Below, piece after piece: positions 41,219 through 53,580 of a stretch of 64,000 nucleotides of DNA (its first letter is position 1; every line of letters starts with the position of its first letter). The notes under the pieces were generated by a model. The model was not told the DNA's origin. It did no database searches and saw nothing but the letters and a program-made list of their open reading frames with translations. The translations under genes and the position numbers were made by a program. Source of the stretch: Adenanthera pavonina (Eukaryota > Streptophyta > Magnoliopsida > Fabales > Fabaceae); the NCBI GenBank assembly GCA_026686845.1, contig JAIVEN010000003.1, positions 932,501-996,500 of the forward strand, read 5' to 3'.

Positions 41219-42108
41219 AAATGGACGGATATGTACTGGTCCACATGATGTAATATTTGAATTAGACAATATGAAAATGATATGTGTATTGATTCAGATA
41301 TTAGTTTGGTTCAATTGAAGCAAGTCATTGGGCAAAATCTTCAACTTCCTCCCAATCAAATTGTGTTGGGTTTAGTATATAGATGTCCGATATATATAAA
41401 TCCATCATGACACCAGTCATCTATTCTCGTAGATGATCATGATATACAAAGGATATGGCAAATAAATTCACAATATTCAAATCAATTAATCAGAGCTGAG
41501 TTGTATGCGCACATTTCAAATGTAGAGATTGACGACTATTTTGAATCACAACCATTAGAGGACCATGTGCTATATACAATTCCATTAAGTAGCAATCAGG
41601 TGGACCTAGAAGAACAAGGATCTAAGCTTAGCATGCATTTGGAAAATTTGTGTCCATTTGATCTTTATCCAAATGTTGACAATACTATACCATCATCTTT
41701 ACTTCATCCAACTGAGGATACTATGAATGACTTTGAGAATAAGGATGGATATAATTTTTTAATAAAAGTTGATGGTCAGAAAAATGATGATAAGAACAAA
41801 CATGAGGCCCATGAGGAGAATTATGAGGGCAGTAATAATATCTCAAACCTAACATTGCGTATAAATGAATATGAAGAGTCTGCAACTAATTTCTTTTCAC
41901 ATGTTAATATAGAGTCAGTTGTACTTCCTGAGTTTAGTGAAATGAGAGATATTCTATTTATTAATAATAGTCAAAAGTTTGAAATTGACCAGAATTTTAA
42001 TAATGTCCATGCGCTAAGACTTGCAGCCAAACTTTACCTTGTCCAAATTCATCATACGTTCAAGGTGTATTTGTCAAGTTTACAATGTGCATGCTATTTT
42101 GCCTAATT
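41219..42108 (+). pseudogene. MULE (Mutator-like) transposase N-terminal fragment
   Basis: The plus strand encodes a stretch that fits the N-terminal part of plant MULE transposases. It contains DISLVQLKQVIGQNL and IVLGLVYRCP, an in-frame TGA at 41408-41410, HDIQRIW and AELYAHI, then an acidic Asn/Asp-rich linker. It ends at LRLAAKLYLVQIHHTFKVYL, which resembles the start of the MuDR DNA-binding domain (usually followed by Cys residues and a WxxRA motif). A stop at 42104-42106 and loss of similarity end it. No catalytic domain is present. An open frame of about 200 codons from about 41501 remains by chance or recent decay. Confidence 0.6.
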
Positions 42109-42600
42109 ATACAAGGAATTACGGAATGACTTGGAAAGGTTCAAGATACCCTAGTGTGTAGAAAAAATAAAATAAGGATTTGAGTAAAATGAGTGGAGGG
42201 ACCAACAGCAAAATTGTAGGGACTAAATTGAAAATAATTTTGTTGTTTTGTTATTTGGCAATTAATTTGACACTAATTGCTAAGATATTTGTAGGAGACC
42301 AAGTGAATTCGAATTTAGGCATCAAATACATTTGATGGACATGAAGTTCGGGGACCAAGGCATGTGAATTAGAGTGTGCAAATTAAAATGAAATGTGACA
42401 AATATATGAATTATATGTCACAGTTTAATAATATGTACATTCGACAATTGTAGTGGAATACATGTGTAGGCCTTGAGGCTTGAGGAGTTGAATTAAAATC
42501 TTTTTAACATGATACTATAGATCCATATCACCTCAAAATTTGCACGAAGACATGCTTAGGACAGAAACGTACAATAGCATTCTATTATAAGATTTCTTTT
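42109..42600. other. Repeat-like noncoding DNA
   Basis: Contains phrases common in LTR leaders (AGGGACTAAATTGAAAA, GGGGACCAAGG). No borders are seen. Confidence 0.4.
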
Positions 42601-43206
42601 GTGCCTCGTTTGGTTACTTGGAATAGCTACTGTAGAAATAGGAATGGAGAGAAGATTTCCACACCAACATGTTTGGTTGTTAGAATAAAACCTCCATTTC
42701 CATTCCTTTAGGAATGCATATTCCTATAAACATGGGGATGTGGATTCCATAGTAATTTGAATGGAATGATGTTTCAATTGTGGAAATTATGTGGGAAATT
42801 ACTATTTTTCCCTATTGTAAAGTAAGCACCAAGCATTAATGTAGCCAATAAATAAAGAATTTTGTGAGGGTAACTAGATTATATGACCTTTTTAATTTTA
42901 AAAATTTAAAAATAATTTTTTATATTTGATTCATAAAAAAATAATAATTGAATTACAAAAAATATTTTATTATTATTGATGATTAAAATTTTATGATTTT
43001 AATTATCAGAAAGATAATTAGTTTGTCATTGGTGTAAAAATTAGTTTTAAAATTTTTTAAAAATTAAAATAAAGTTTTTAAGTTTTTTCATTCAATAAAT
43101 GTATCGATTATTTTTTTTACTAATTCAAATATTATGAATGAATATTTTAATATAAATTAATCATTTTTTCACTCCATTCTTATATTATTTTCATCCAACG
43201 AAACAC
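42601..43206. mobile_element. MITE-like element
   Basis: The left end GTGCCTCGTTTGGTTAC and right end CATCCAACGAAACAC are rough inverted repeats. The left subterminal region is full of GGAATGG-type words. No target duplication is evident, so superfamily and borders are uncertain. Confidence 0.35.
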
Positions 43207-43613
43207 AAATATAATATGAAAATTTCCTTCATTTGTATGATATACCATACCTACTCTTGATTGGGACAAAAAGTTGCATCTAACATAATGGTAATGTCCA
43301 ATAGAGTATATTATAGTTTGGCCATGTGATATTTTTTTTTAATTAATATCCTGAACATGACCAACATTTGGCTCAATTACCTATATATAAAATATAATCT
43401 TCTTTAGTTATTTTTCAATGTGGGATAAACTTTTAACTTTGTTTAACTCTATAAAGCACTAATACTTCAAAAAAAGAAAACTTATACATACATGATGTTT
43501 ATAAAAATGTGATTTTTTTTTGTACGTTTTTTTCAATCAAATGAAGATTTTGCATTAAGAAGAAAAATGATATCTTGTGAGTTATTATAGACATTATATC
43601 CCTGTCCCTTCAG

Positions 43614-43690
43614 GACATCTTATAAAATTGAAACGATATAGAAAATATTAGCATGGCTCTGTATAAGAATAACACGCACTATAGACATTT
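43614..43690 (+). pseudogene. U6 snRNA pseudogene
   Basis: It follows the conserved plant U6 order: GTCCCTTCAGGACATC, then ATAAAATTGAAACGATA (normally AAAATTGGAACGATA), then TTAGCATGG, then AAGAATAACACGCAC (normally AAGGATGACACGCAC). The 3' stem-loop is lost after about 43685. Most differences from U6 are C to T or G to A. No upstream sequence element or well-placed TATA box of a plant U6 promoter is seen. This is most likely a retro-copied or decayed pseudogene. Confidence 0.85.
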
Positions 43691-44242
43691 TATTTATGCA
43701 TATGATTTGGTTTAATATTTATATTATAATTTTTGAAATTTTTATAATCATTTTTTCTTTTAATAAATTGATTTGTTAGTTATATATATAAATAATTATA
43801 TACATAAAAAAAATATATATATATATATATCCTTTATTTATATTCTCAAATTTTAAAAAGTATGGTATCATTACTATCGTGTTATGTTCGATATGCATCC
43901 CAATATTTGGTATAGATCTAACTTAAATGCAATGACCGATTGGGCCTGACCTTATTTACCAATGGTTCAAGACAGACTCATTAATAGTTCAGCCCATTCA
44001 TACTTCGCATTGGGCCCATCTGTTTTTCCATCCCATATTATCACAAGTAATTGCAAAACTCGATGTTCGTAGTGGTCCGCGTTTGTGATGTTTCCATAGC
44101 GAGGGTGACACTTATGTGATGTATGGGATGTTCTTTTTATGCTCTACAAATTAAAATTAATATATATAAAACCTATATAAGTAGATATATTCCTATGGTA
44201 TAATATTACAACAAATGGATAATTATCTTTCAATATACACTA

Positions 44243-45357
44243 CACTATATATGGGTTTTAATAGTATTCAAAAATTGGCATTTCTTTAAAAAATGCCTAG
44301 AGCCGGGAAAACAGACTTCAACCAGTGGGTTGGCCCGTTTTAGCATGTTTTATGGTGGTCATGGGCTGGAAAAAACAGAGCCCATATTGAGGCAGTCTTT
44401 TTTCAACCCGGATCGCTTAACCCATGGGTTAAGCGGGCTAACCCGCCAAACCCGCGGGTTAGCCCATTTAACCCGCTTGTTTTTTTTTTTCAAATTATCT
44501 TTTTTTTTTTATATATATTTTGTTTAATATTGAAATTTGAAATTAGAATTGTCTTATACTTAGAGTTAAAATTTCCCCATATTTCATATTTAATGTTGTT
44601 TAATTATAATACTTACATAAATAAGGATTAATATGTGTTAATGTATTTTGATAAATTGATGGTTTATATGGTTTCTATTTCTAATTTAATTTAGACTAAA
44701 CTTATATACTTTTCATGCTATTCACCAATTAAAATTTAACATGTAGACATTTCAAATTTTTTTAAGTTTAAGAAGTTAAAAATTTTAATATATAATAAAT
44801 GACTAAATCTACAATATATTAAAAAATAATCCACATATTAATCTTTAATTGGAAAATAACACTTAAAACACGTAAGAAAAAACATATAAATATTTCTATT
44901 TAATTATGAATCAATAATGTTTTTTTATTATTTATATTAGTGATTTAGGTTATTATTTAAATATAAAAAAATTAATATATATATATATATATAATATTTG
45001 GCGGGCTAACCCGCCAACCCACCTTGGCAGTTTTGGGTTGAGTAAATCTCAACCCGCCAGAAAACGGGATGGCCCGCTCCCAACCCGTTTTTTGGTAGTC
45101 CGCCATGAGTCAGCCCGTTTTAAGACTGGCTGGCTCGTTTCCCAGATCTAAAAATGCCAACTAAAGTAAGGCATAAGAGGAACAAGGAATTCGCAAAGAA
45201 ATGCTTTAATTTATAAGAACAAATGTCAAAGTGGACTTTAGTTGGTGTTTTATAAGAGCCAACTAAAGTTTATTTTTTATTGGTGCTGAAATAGTTGACA
45301 TATTTGAAATGCTAAGAAATACCAAAAATAAATGCCAACTATTTTTTTTATATAGTG
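44243..45357. mobile_element. CACTA-like non-autonomous element, interrupted by a hAT element
   Basis: Left CACTATATATGGG and right TATATAGTG give a CACTATATA inverted terminus. Internal sequence carries repeated GCCAACTAAAGT / ACTTTAGTTGG words. Without the nested element it is about 254 bp. The flanking triplets are CTA and ATA, so the 3-bp target duplication is imperfect. Confidence 0.55.
44298..45150. mobile_element. Non-autonomous hAT element, 853 bp, TSD AAAATGCC
   Basis: Ends TAGAGCCGGGAAAAC and (reverse complement of the right end) TAGATCTGGGAAACG are clear imperfect TIRs. A perfect 8-bp duplication AAAATGCC flanks it (44290-44297 and 45151-45158). GC-rich subterminal regions full of AACCCG/CGGGTT words enclose an AT-rich core. 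No transposase. Confidence 0.92.
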
Positions 45358-46493
45358 ATATACATTAATATATAGTATATAAAATCAAAAAGAATAATAA
45401 ATTGTCATCGTTATTCATTCTATTTAATTATAACACATCACATAAAATATTATCATTGTAAATTATTAAAAATAAAAATTTCTTCATCCAATTTTTTTTT
45501 ATTTTCCATCAAAATATGGAATTAGGATTTTCAAAATGCTATCTACTCCATATGTTATGAAAAGCAAAAATTATTTTATTTTTGGTTTAGATAAGAAGAG
45601 CACTTTCTAAATTGTTTAATAATCGTGGTAAAAGATAGAAAATGAAAGAAAAAGTATGTGATGCATATGTAATATTCTCTTAAAGGTAAATCTTGTTATT
45701 TTTCGATTCTGATTATTTTTAAAAATTTAAATAATCATCCTAAAAAAATTTATAAGTGCTCTTTTCTATAAAAAAGTGATTTTGTTCATAAAAAACATGA
45801 AAGAAATAGACTCTAAGTATATTTAACATAGTTTTTTCATATATATATATATAATAGATATAATAAATAATAAATTTATAAAAAAAATAGATGTCAACCA
45901 ATAATAAGTTCATAACAATTATTTAATTTGGGGATAGCATTTAAAAAGTAATAATTCAAAAATCATTCAAAATTAATTTTTCTATTGAATACTTATTTAG
46001 GCATGTAATTTAAAAGAATTGTTTAATAACTATTAAATTAATTTAAATATAAAAATATTTAATCATTAATTCTGAATTAATAATATATTTTTACATAATT
46101 TCTCATTAAAAAATTATAAAAATACATTGGTTTTAATTTATTCTAAATATTTAGAAAAAAATTGTAATAAAAAACTTCATTCAAATCTCTTACCACATTG
46201 CTATAACATTCACTTTGAACCACTTCTTATTGTACATCTTTCAACTCATTGTAATTTCTTTGTAGTCATACTATTCATTACTCTAAGACCGATATCTTTG
46301 AAGCCTCTCTAATTGAAAAAAAATAATTTCTACAAGTATTTTGTATGCAAACCCTTCTTTATTTTTATTTTTTTTAATCTATGTAGAACTCTTATTTTTC
46401 AACATGAACTTATTTGTGCTCTGCCACCAAATAATACAAAGTTGTTTTATTTTTGCCATTGAGAGTGTTACTTATAGCAGTTACTCCCTCTAG
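45358..46493. other. AT-rich intergenic DNA
   Basis: No gene, RNA or element end recognised. Confidence 0.5.
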
Positions 46494-49400
46494 TCCTTTT
46501 AATAAGATACTTTTAATTAACTTTACACATATTAAGAAATTTATTTAAAAATGGTTAACTTCATTAAATTTGTATAAAATTTTAATTATTTTTCAAAATT
46601 ACCCCTATTTAATAAAGTTAATAAATAACACATTTTCTTTTCTTTAAGAGAATGGCATTTGATATATCACTAACTATTGGTGTAATTATCCACATTAATA
46701 TTAATTGCTAATTTCAAACTATAACACCTTAACTTAGGGCCCATTTTTCATGTATTAGATCATTTTAGATGTCTTTCATCATGGTTTAGAGATTAAAATC
46801 ATAATATAATAAAAACAGAATTTTTCAAAATTTGGGTACTGTTCATTTGACAATTTCCCTTTTATCCGATAAATTTTAAAAATTCATAACTAAATCTAGA
46901 AAATTCATCTTGAGCTGATTCAAGTCTCTAAAATTTTCTTAAAATCAGATCTACATGAAAAAAAATATAAAACAGTAACTTCATTGGGCCAATTTGTACA
47001 GTAATTTCGTGGACATTTACTGTTCATTTGGTCATTTTCCTATCTTCCAGTTTTCTAACCTCAATTTTGAAAAATCATATTTCATTCTATTCTATCCCAA
47101 ATTATTCACACTCCATGTTTTTAGAAAGCTCTATATGTCTACTTATAGACATATTTTTCTTACACATTTATTTCACTTACACAGGGCATAACTTAAATTT
47201 AAATCACAAAGGGTCAGAATCTAACTCTTACAGGAACAGTTTTGGGAAAAACTCATATCTCCTATTATATAGATCCAATTAACTCCAAATCAGTGGCATA
47301 TGAAAGTTAAAACATAGAAATTTTTATAAATATAAACTACTGAATATTTGGAGCTTTGTACGATTTTATATTAGCTATTAAATTTTCCAGTACTTACTTT
47401 TCAGTTTTCCCATTCTTGCCCTGTTCTGAACCCTGACTTAGAAAATTCACCATTAATTGTGCACAACTCCAAATGGGATGAATTATGTGTCATATTAAAG
47501 CTTTACTTTTTCTCTATCTGGATTAAAAATTCCAGAAATCTAAACTCACATTAAATATGGAACATGGATGAGCTAAGTAGACCCATCTGGAAATGCCCTG
47601 TTTCAACCTATATTGCAAATTATTTGCCAAAACCCATGTAAATGAACTCATTTTAGCATGTAACTTGGTAGAATATAACTTCATATTCCAAAATCTAGAA
47701 TTGAAAATTCTCATACATTTTCTACAACATTAACATATTATCCACTGTTTTACAACTTCATATAAAACAAAGCACAAATAATAATTCATATTATAACAAG
47801 ATAACTTGCACATCAACAACTCATCATTTTCTTCTTCATACCTTTTGCTCCTTCCTTAGCTCTTTTGCATTGGTTCTCCCTAGCATGGTTAGTCATTGGA
47901 GGGGGGTGAGGTTCAAAGAATCTCAGTAGCAACCACCATTCATGCAATCATATTATCACATTAAGCATATAATCATCATAAAACATCAAGTGAATACTTT
48001 TAAACATTCATGCCATAATATTTTACAAAAATTTCGGCAGAATTTTATTTTGCATTTTGGACATCCTGGGGTCTTAAAACCCTTCAATTAACTCAGCCAA
48101 CATTCTCAAAGCATCACAATTGATTATATCAAATAATAGGCAAGTCATCAAACTCATTGAAAATCACATGACAATATAAGGCAAGAATAGGTAAATTGCT
48201 ACCTTCATGCTTTCTCTTACTCCTCAACTTGATACCAATGCTCCCACTAGCTTCCTTGGGCTTCTTCAAGTCCTAATGCATCATCAAACAACTACTCAAA
48301 CTAATGGTTTCATGACTTTCTTCAAAAATTGTTCATGAAACCCTAATTCTTAAAAAATTCACAAAAAATTCATTTCTAACTAAAAAATGATGAATTATAC
48401 CTCTATTCTATGTAATTTTTCATGAGGAATCCAAATATGGCCTCAAAATTACCAAATTCCATTTCTAACTCAGTTACTATTCATTCCGAATTAACTTCAT
48501 AAATGAAAAAATTTCAGTTTCTTAATCTTAAGCTTTTTCATAAAACCATCACTTGTTCCTAAGGTTTTCCACCATGAGAAACTCATTTTTGGCATAAAAA
48601 ATATGAAATTCCTACTCTGTGTGTGAACAGTAAATCGTACAAAATTAGGGAAATTTAAGAAAAATTGTTACACTTTGTTATGCAACAAACTACTTGCATA
48701 TTCAAGCTTTAAATGTGTAGTCTAGCATTTCCCCCATGATTTATGGTTGGAAAACTCCATTTCTTGCTAAATCACATTTTTGGCTGAAACCCTAAGATAG
48801 AAAGGAAGCAAACTAAACCATAAATCATCCTTTGGAAACCATAGATAGTAAGTTTAGGGTAGTAGTGTGCAAGCTTACCAATTTGTGGTTCAAGTTCCTT
48901 TGGTTTTCACTTCTTTTCTCTCTTCCTTCTTCCTCCCTTTACTTGCGTTTTTCTTGCTCTGTTTTGAGGTTGCTGGACACACGCATGGTGCAAAAATGAG
49001 TGGTTAATGGACTTAATTAGGAGAATCAACCATGATTACTTTTTGCTAATCATGGTTACTTTTTGGCAAAAAAATTCAACTGCTTCTTTAAGAAGTTTTC
49101 TCAACCTTTTTGAGATGATTGGTGGGCTTCATGGGCTGTAGCAAAAGTCACGCATGGGTGAGAGAGACGTGTCCAAAAAAATTGCTCAATTTTCCTAATC
49201 CAGATATACCTCAATCTGGATACTTTTTAACCGAGCCGATAAAAACTTCTTTATATTATTTTAACATTTTTGGGATACAGGACTATTCTAATTTTATTTT
49301 TATATTTCCATAATTATCCTGTCCCAAATGGCATCTGTGTATGGCTCATATCCAAACCTGGTTTACTATTACTTTTGAACACTCGGCACTGATTATTTCT

Positions 49401-49844
49401 TTATTTTTTAACATTAACCCTCAGTGCATATACCATTGGACTTCTCTCATCGAGGGCTTCATTTTGACAGTAACTTTGCATATTTACAAAATTACCCTTG
49501 ACCCGGAGTTAAATTATAATTTCTAAAACTTTCAAGTCATTAAGTGTAATTTTCCCCAAGACATTTCTAATACTCATCCCAGCATATTTTATGAATTTAG
49601 GGACATGAATGTCCTTTTCTTACTTCTTTGGAGGCAAAAATATAATTTTCTTATTTTTGATCCATTAGGAACAAATGACCTTTACCCTTTTTTATACAAA
49701 ACGGTGTCGGTCCATTTCTGCAAAGTCCCTATACATTTTTAGATATTTTAACTTTCTTGGGATGTTACACAAACAAAGGGTATTTTTGGAAAAAAAATAT
49801 TTAATGACCGAGAAAATTCTAAAAATATCTTATATTAAGGACTA
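46494..49844. mobile_element. Stowaway-like MITE split by a solo LTR
   Basis: The left end CTCCCTCTAGTCCTTTTAAT (46494) is preceded by TA. An inverted partner, AAATATCTTATATTAAGGACTA, lies at 49823-49844, which is AAGATA/AGTCCTT in reverse. The pieces outside the LTR total about 300 bp, a normal size for such an element. The outermost GAGGGAG of the right end has decayed. Confidence 0.65.
46720..49769 (+). mobile_element. Solo LTR, 3.05 kb, TSD CAAAC
   Basis: The left end TATAACACCTTAACTTAGGG (TG start mutated to TA) and right end CTTTCTTGGGATGTTACA form imperfect inverted termini of the TGTAACACC class. A perfect 5-bp duplication CAAAC flanks them (46715-46719 and 49770-49774). No gag-pol and no second LTR are present. 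End type and size suggest Ty3/gypsy. Confidence 0.88.
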
Positions 49845-50501
49845 AAAAAATTCAAGAAAGCATATTATAAAAATTATCAAAAGGAGTAATTTCGTATTTT
49901 ATATATAGATTATATAATCATAAAATAATATTTTTTTATAAAAATATTTTTTGTTTATCTATAATTGATATTTCAATGTAATTATTTCATAAAAACTTAT
50001 ATCAAAAGAATCATAGAAATTATGACTATAATTTTATCGAAATTGAATTTTTCAACTTTTGAACATAACAATAAAATTATGTTAATTATATGCAATCTTC
50101 TTATAATAACAATTTTCAATAAAAATTGTTTTTCATTATTTTTTCTTAATTAATGTTTCAATGATATTTTTATGTGGAAACATATAAAAATAAAGTAATG
50201 GAGATCATGTCTATGATTTTATCAAAATTGATTTTTTCAATTTTTGAAAGTAATTTGTCAGAAAAAAAGGATTTTGTCATTAACAATATTTTAAAAAAAA
50301 AGAAAGATTGATGTTTGAGCATAATATATATATATATATATAAATATAAAATATATATAGATATATGAAAATTAAAAAAAATTGTAAATAGTATAGTTTT
50401 TAAGTTTAAACTTTTTATTCTAATAGTTTTTTTAAATGTTTTATAGAGTTATTATATTTGAATTATTTTTAATATGAATTAAATGCATTATGATTAACTT
50501 A
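49845..50501. other. AT-rich DNA left of the Helitron
   Basis: Very AT-rich. A (AT)n tract lies near 50325-50360. No gene recognised. Confidence 0.5.
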
Positions 50502-50596
50502 TCTATTATATATATAAAAGTAGAACCAAAAGCTGAAACCTCAGGCCTCCACATCATCATTTTGGAAAAAATGAGAAAAAATATTATATTATCTGT

Positions 50597-51095
50597 GAGA
50601 TTTTATATTAGTTATTTACTATTATATCTTAAGAGTAGTTAAGATATGTGATTTAGACTATATTTACTATTATATCATAGGAGCAGTTAAGATACGGAAC
50701 AGTTAAGATAGGGGATTTAGAAATTATTATGGAAATATTTTTTTCTTTTGGTTGACATACGTTTATTTCTGAACATATAATATATTTTATTTATGTTTTA
50801 TCCTATTGTTTGTTTTATCTATGATATTTGGAAAATATTGTTATCTTTGAGATTTTATATTAGTTATTTACTATTATATCTTAAGAGCAGTTAAGATATG
50901 TGATTTAGACTATATTTACTATTATATCATAGGAGCAGTTAAGATACGGAGCAGTTAAGATAGGGGATTTAGAAATTGTTATGGAAATCTTTTTTTCTTT
51001 TGGTTGATATACATTTATTTCTAAACATATAATATATTTTATTTATGTTTTATCCTATTGTTTGTTTTTTCTATGATATTTGAAAAATATTATTA
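50597..51095 (+). repeat. Minisatellite array A (two ~252-bp units) at the Helitron 5' region
   Basis: Two near-identical units of about 252 bases start at GAGATTTTATATTAG (50597 and 50849). Each holds two copies of the core TTTACTATTATATC followed by AGCAGTTAAGATA-type sequence, also found in arrays B and C. Confidence 0.85.
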
Positions 51096-51261
51096 TGATA
51101 TGATTGCAATCCAAATTGATTATTTTTTTTTATTATTGTGATGTGCTATTTTTTTTTATAAAATCAGCATTCCTATTTAGCATCCATACAACATTTTTCA
51201 TCGTTTCTCAATTAGTTATTGCCATAATTTGTTCTTTTATTTTTTTTCATTGTTTCTTCAG

Positions 51262-53101
51262 GCCGAAGAACGTTCGTGAGGTATCTTATGATGCTGTAAG
51301 GGCTATCAATCCTCTGAGACATGATTGGCGAATTAAAGTTAGAGTTATATATTTATGGAAGATGCCCTCACATCATTCACCAAATGATTATAACTCAATT
51401 GAGTTGATTTTGCAAGATGCTGATGTAAGTTTTTAATATATAGTGTATATATTGTCCTTGGTTATGTTATTTTCTAACTTTTTTATTTTTTATGTTAAAT
51501 TAGGGTGATCGTATTCATGAAGTGGTAAAAAAAGTGTTCTTCTTCAAGTTTAAGGATATATTAAAGGAAGGCAAAGTATATATTATAAAGACATTTGGTG
51601 TCGGAAATAATACCGGTTCATACCATAATGTTTTGACAATAAGTCTATGCTTATTAGTAATTAATGTTTTTTATTGACATTAGTGAACTTATGATGGTAT
51701 TATTTTACAGGTGTTCGTAAATTATCAAACTCTTTGTATTGTTCTCGGATGTTTGTTCATCCATCTATTCCTGAAGTTTCTTCATTCATTGAAAGGTAAC
51801 TTCTCTCTTATTTTATATTAATTGATAAGACTAATTAATTTAAATTTATTTTAATGCCCTTGAAATTTGCAGTTTGAGAGCTATTGGTGTTAGTCTTGAC
51901 CAACAAGTCACAACATTATCACAAATGACACCATCTTCTGGGAGTGATTATATTCTTAATGTGCAAGAGAGGAGAAAAGTAGATGATTTGCACCAATGCC
52001 TAGCTGTAATATTGTTTTAATTTTTTTTTCAATCAACGTATTTCTCTTTTTTTCCTTATAATATACTTTTTTATTGCTAATTATTTGTCAACTTGATGTG
52101 TTATTATTTTGCTTAGGATACTATATGTTTGACGATGGCCAGTGTGTTACGCATTGATTTGAATTGAGGATGGTATTATAACGCATGTAAAACATGTTCG
52201 AAGGGTACACTCCCAGATGGGGATGGCTTCTTCTGTGAGCAATGTGATTGTATTGTGAAGGATGTTGTCCCACGGTATTTTTTGTTCTCCAAATATAATT
52301 AATTTAAATTATTATTTTCATTAAATCAAAGTCAAATATGTTTGTATTTCTTTGTTTATCAATCGTAATGGTATTTACTTCTGTTGGGATTTACTTCAGA
52401 TTTAAGGTTCGTTTCACTGTGGTTGATGAGACTGGATCTGCTCAATTCATTGTATTTGATCGGGAGTTTTCCAAATTTATTCAGTATAGTGCTCTTCAAT
52501 TGAGGGAAAATATCTCCGAGGTTCTATCAATATTTTAAACAAAGCTTTAATAACTCTATTTAATAGATGTCGCTCTTTTACATGTAGTTATGATTATCCT
52601 AATTTTCTTATTTTTTTTGTAGATTAACCAAGATGATGACTATGTACCAAAATGCTTTGACAAATTCCTTGGGAAAAAATTTGTTTTCAAGATTAAGACA
52701 TCAGACTTGTATGGGAAGACCTATCATTCTGACTTTGTTGTCCTTCAAATGTCCAATGATGATGATATTTTGAAGGCATATGAAGATAATGTATACAATT
52801 TACCAAGGACACCAAACACTGAGAACACTACTGCATCTGTAAGTGTAATTGTTTATTTATTTGTAGTTCCAGTATCCTCATGATCCATGGATTATATATA
52901 TATATATGCATAATCTATTCTATACTAATTCAGGAATATGATACCTTTGGTGTTCAGTCTGAAGTTCGAACGTCTGATTCTATTACGCCTTAGGATTCTG
53001 GGAATATTAAAAAGAAAGTTATTGATGGTTATGTGATTGAAGATGTTGGCTGTGACTTGTCAACCAACAAGATGAACAAGCGCATCAAGCTTGAGGATTG
53101 A
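51262..53101 (+). pseudogene. Helitron RPA70-like single-strand DNA-binding gene, first copy
   Basis: It encodes a replication protein A large-subunit-like protein of the type carried by plant Helitrons, presumed to bind single-stranded DNA during rolling-circle transposition. Exons run from about 51262 (after a TTTCTTCAG acceptor): DAVRAINPLRHDWRIKVRV, then DRIHEVVKKVFFFKFKDIL (first OB fold). A middle part follows (51720-52010). Next is a zinc ribbon with ACKTC ... FFCEQC at about 52187-52245. The last OB fold, FTVVDETGSAQFIVFD, begins near 52405 and continues after an intron at about 52623. Lesions: an in-frame TGA at 52165-52167 just before the zinc ribbon, and TAG at 52991-52993, after which the frame runs on to 53101. 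The start codon was not found. Confidence 0.82.
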
Positions 53102-53580
53102 TTCTGATATTAATGCTTCAATTATGCTATTTCCTCAATTTCATTATGTTGTTATTTAGAATTATTGATTGACATTTATTATATTTTTGTTATGTTCAGA
53201 TTTTAAGTCACGTATTCATGTTGATGTTATTGAGTATTTTTTCCTTCTTAATATTGAATAAGTATGGATTTTAAGAATTTAAATATTTATCCCCCTTTTC
53301 TATTACTATTCGTTTGGATTTATGGTTTTATTATAGATTACATATGGTAATAACTTTTGTGTATAAATTCATTAGATAATATATTAGTTATTGAGTACAT
53401 ATTTAATTGTAATTTATTCATCCTCATCTAATTAATTGGCGAATCTTACTATAATATATAGATAAAGATATAATATATATATATAATTATTTGTTTATGC
53501 AAAAGTCTAATTGGTTAGCTTTTAATAATATATCTAAGTGGATTAAAATATATGAAAAAAAAGACTTCACATTAATATAT
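53102..53580. other. AT-rich spacer inside the Helitron
   Basis: 3' side of the first RPA-like gene. No coding potential seen. Confidence 0.5.

Noticed and set aside
46994..47282. Overlapping ORFs of 65 and 84 codons
   Set aside because: They lie inside the 3-kb solo LTR and have no recognisable domain.
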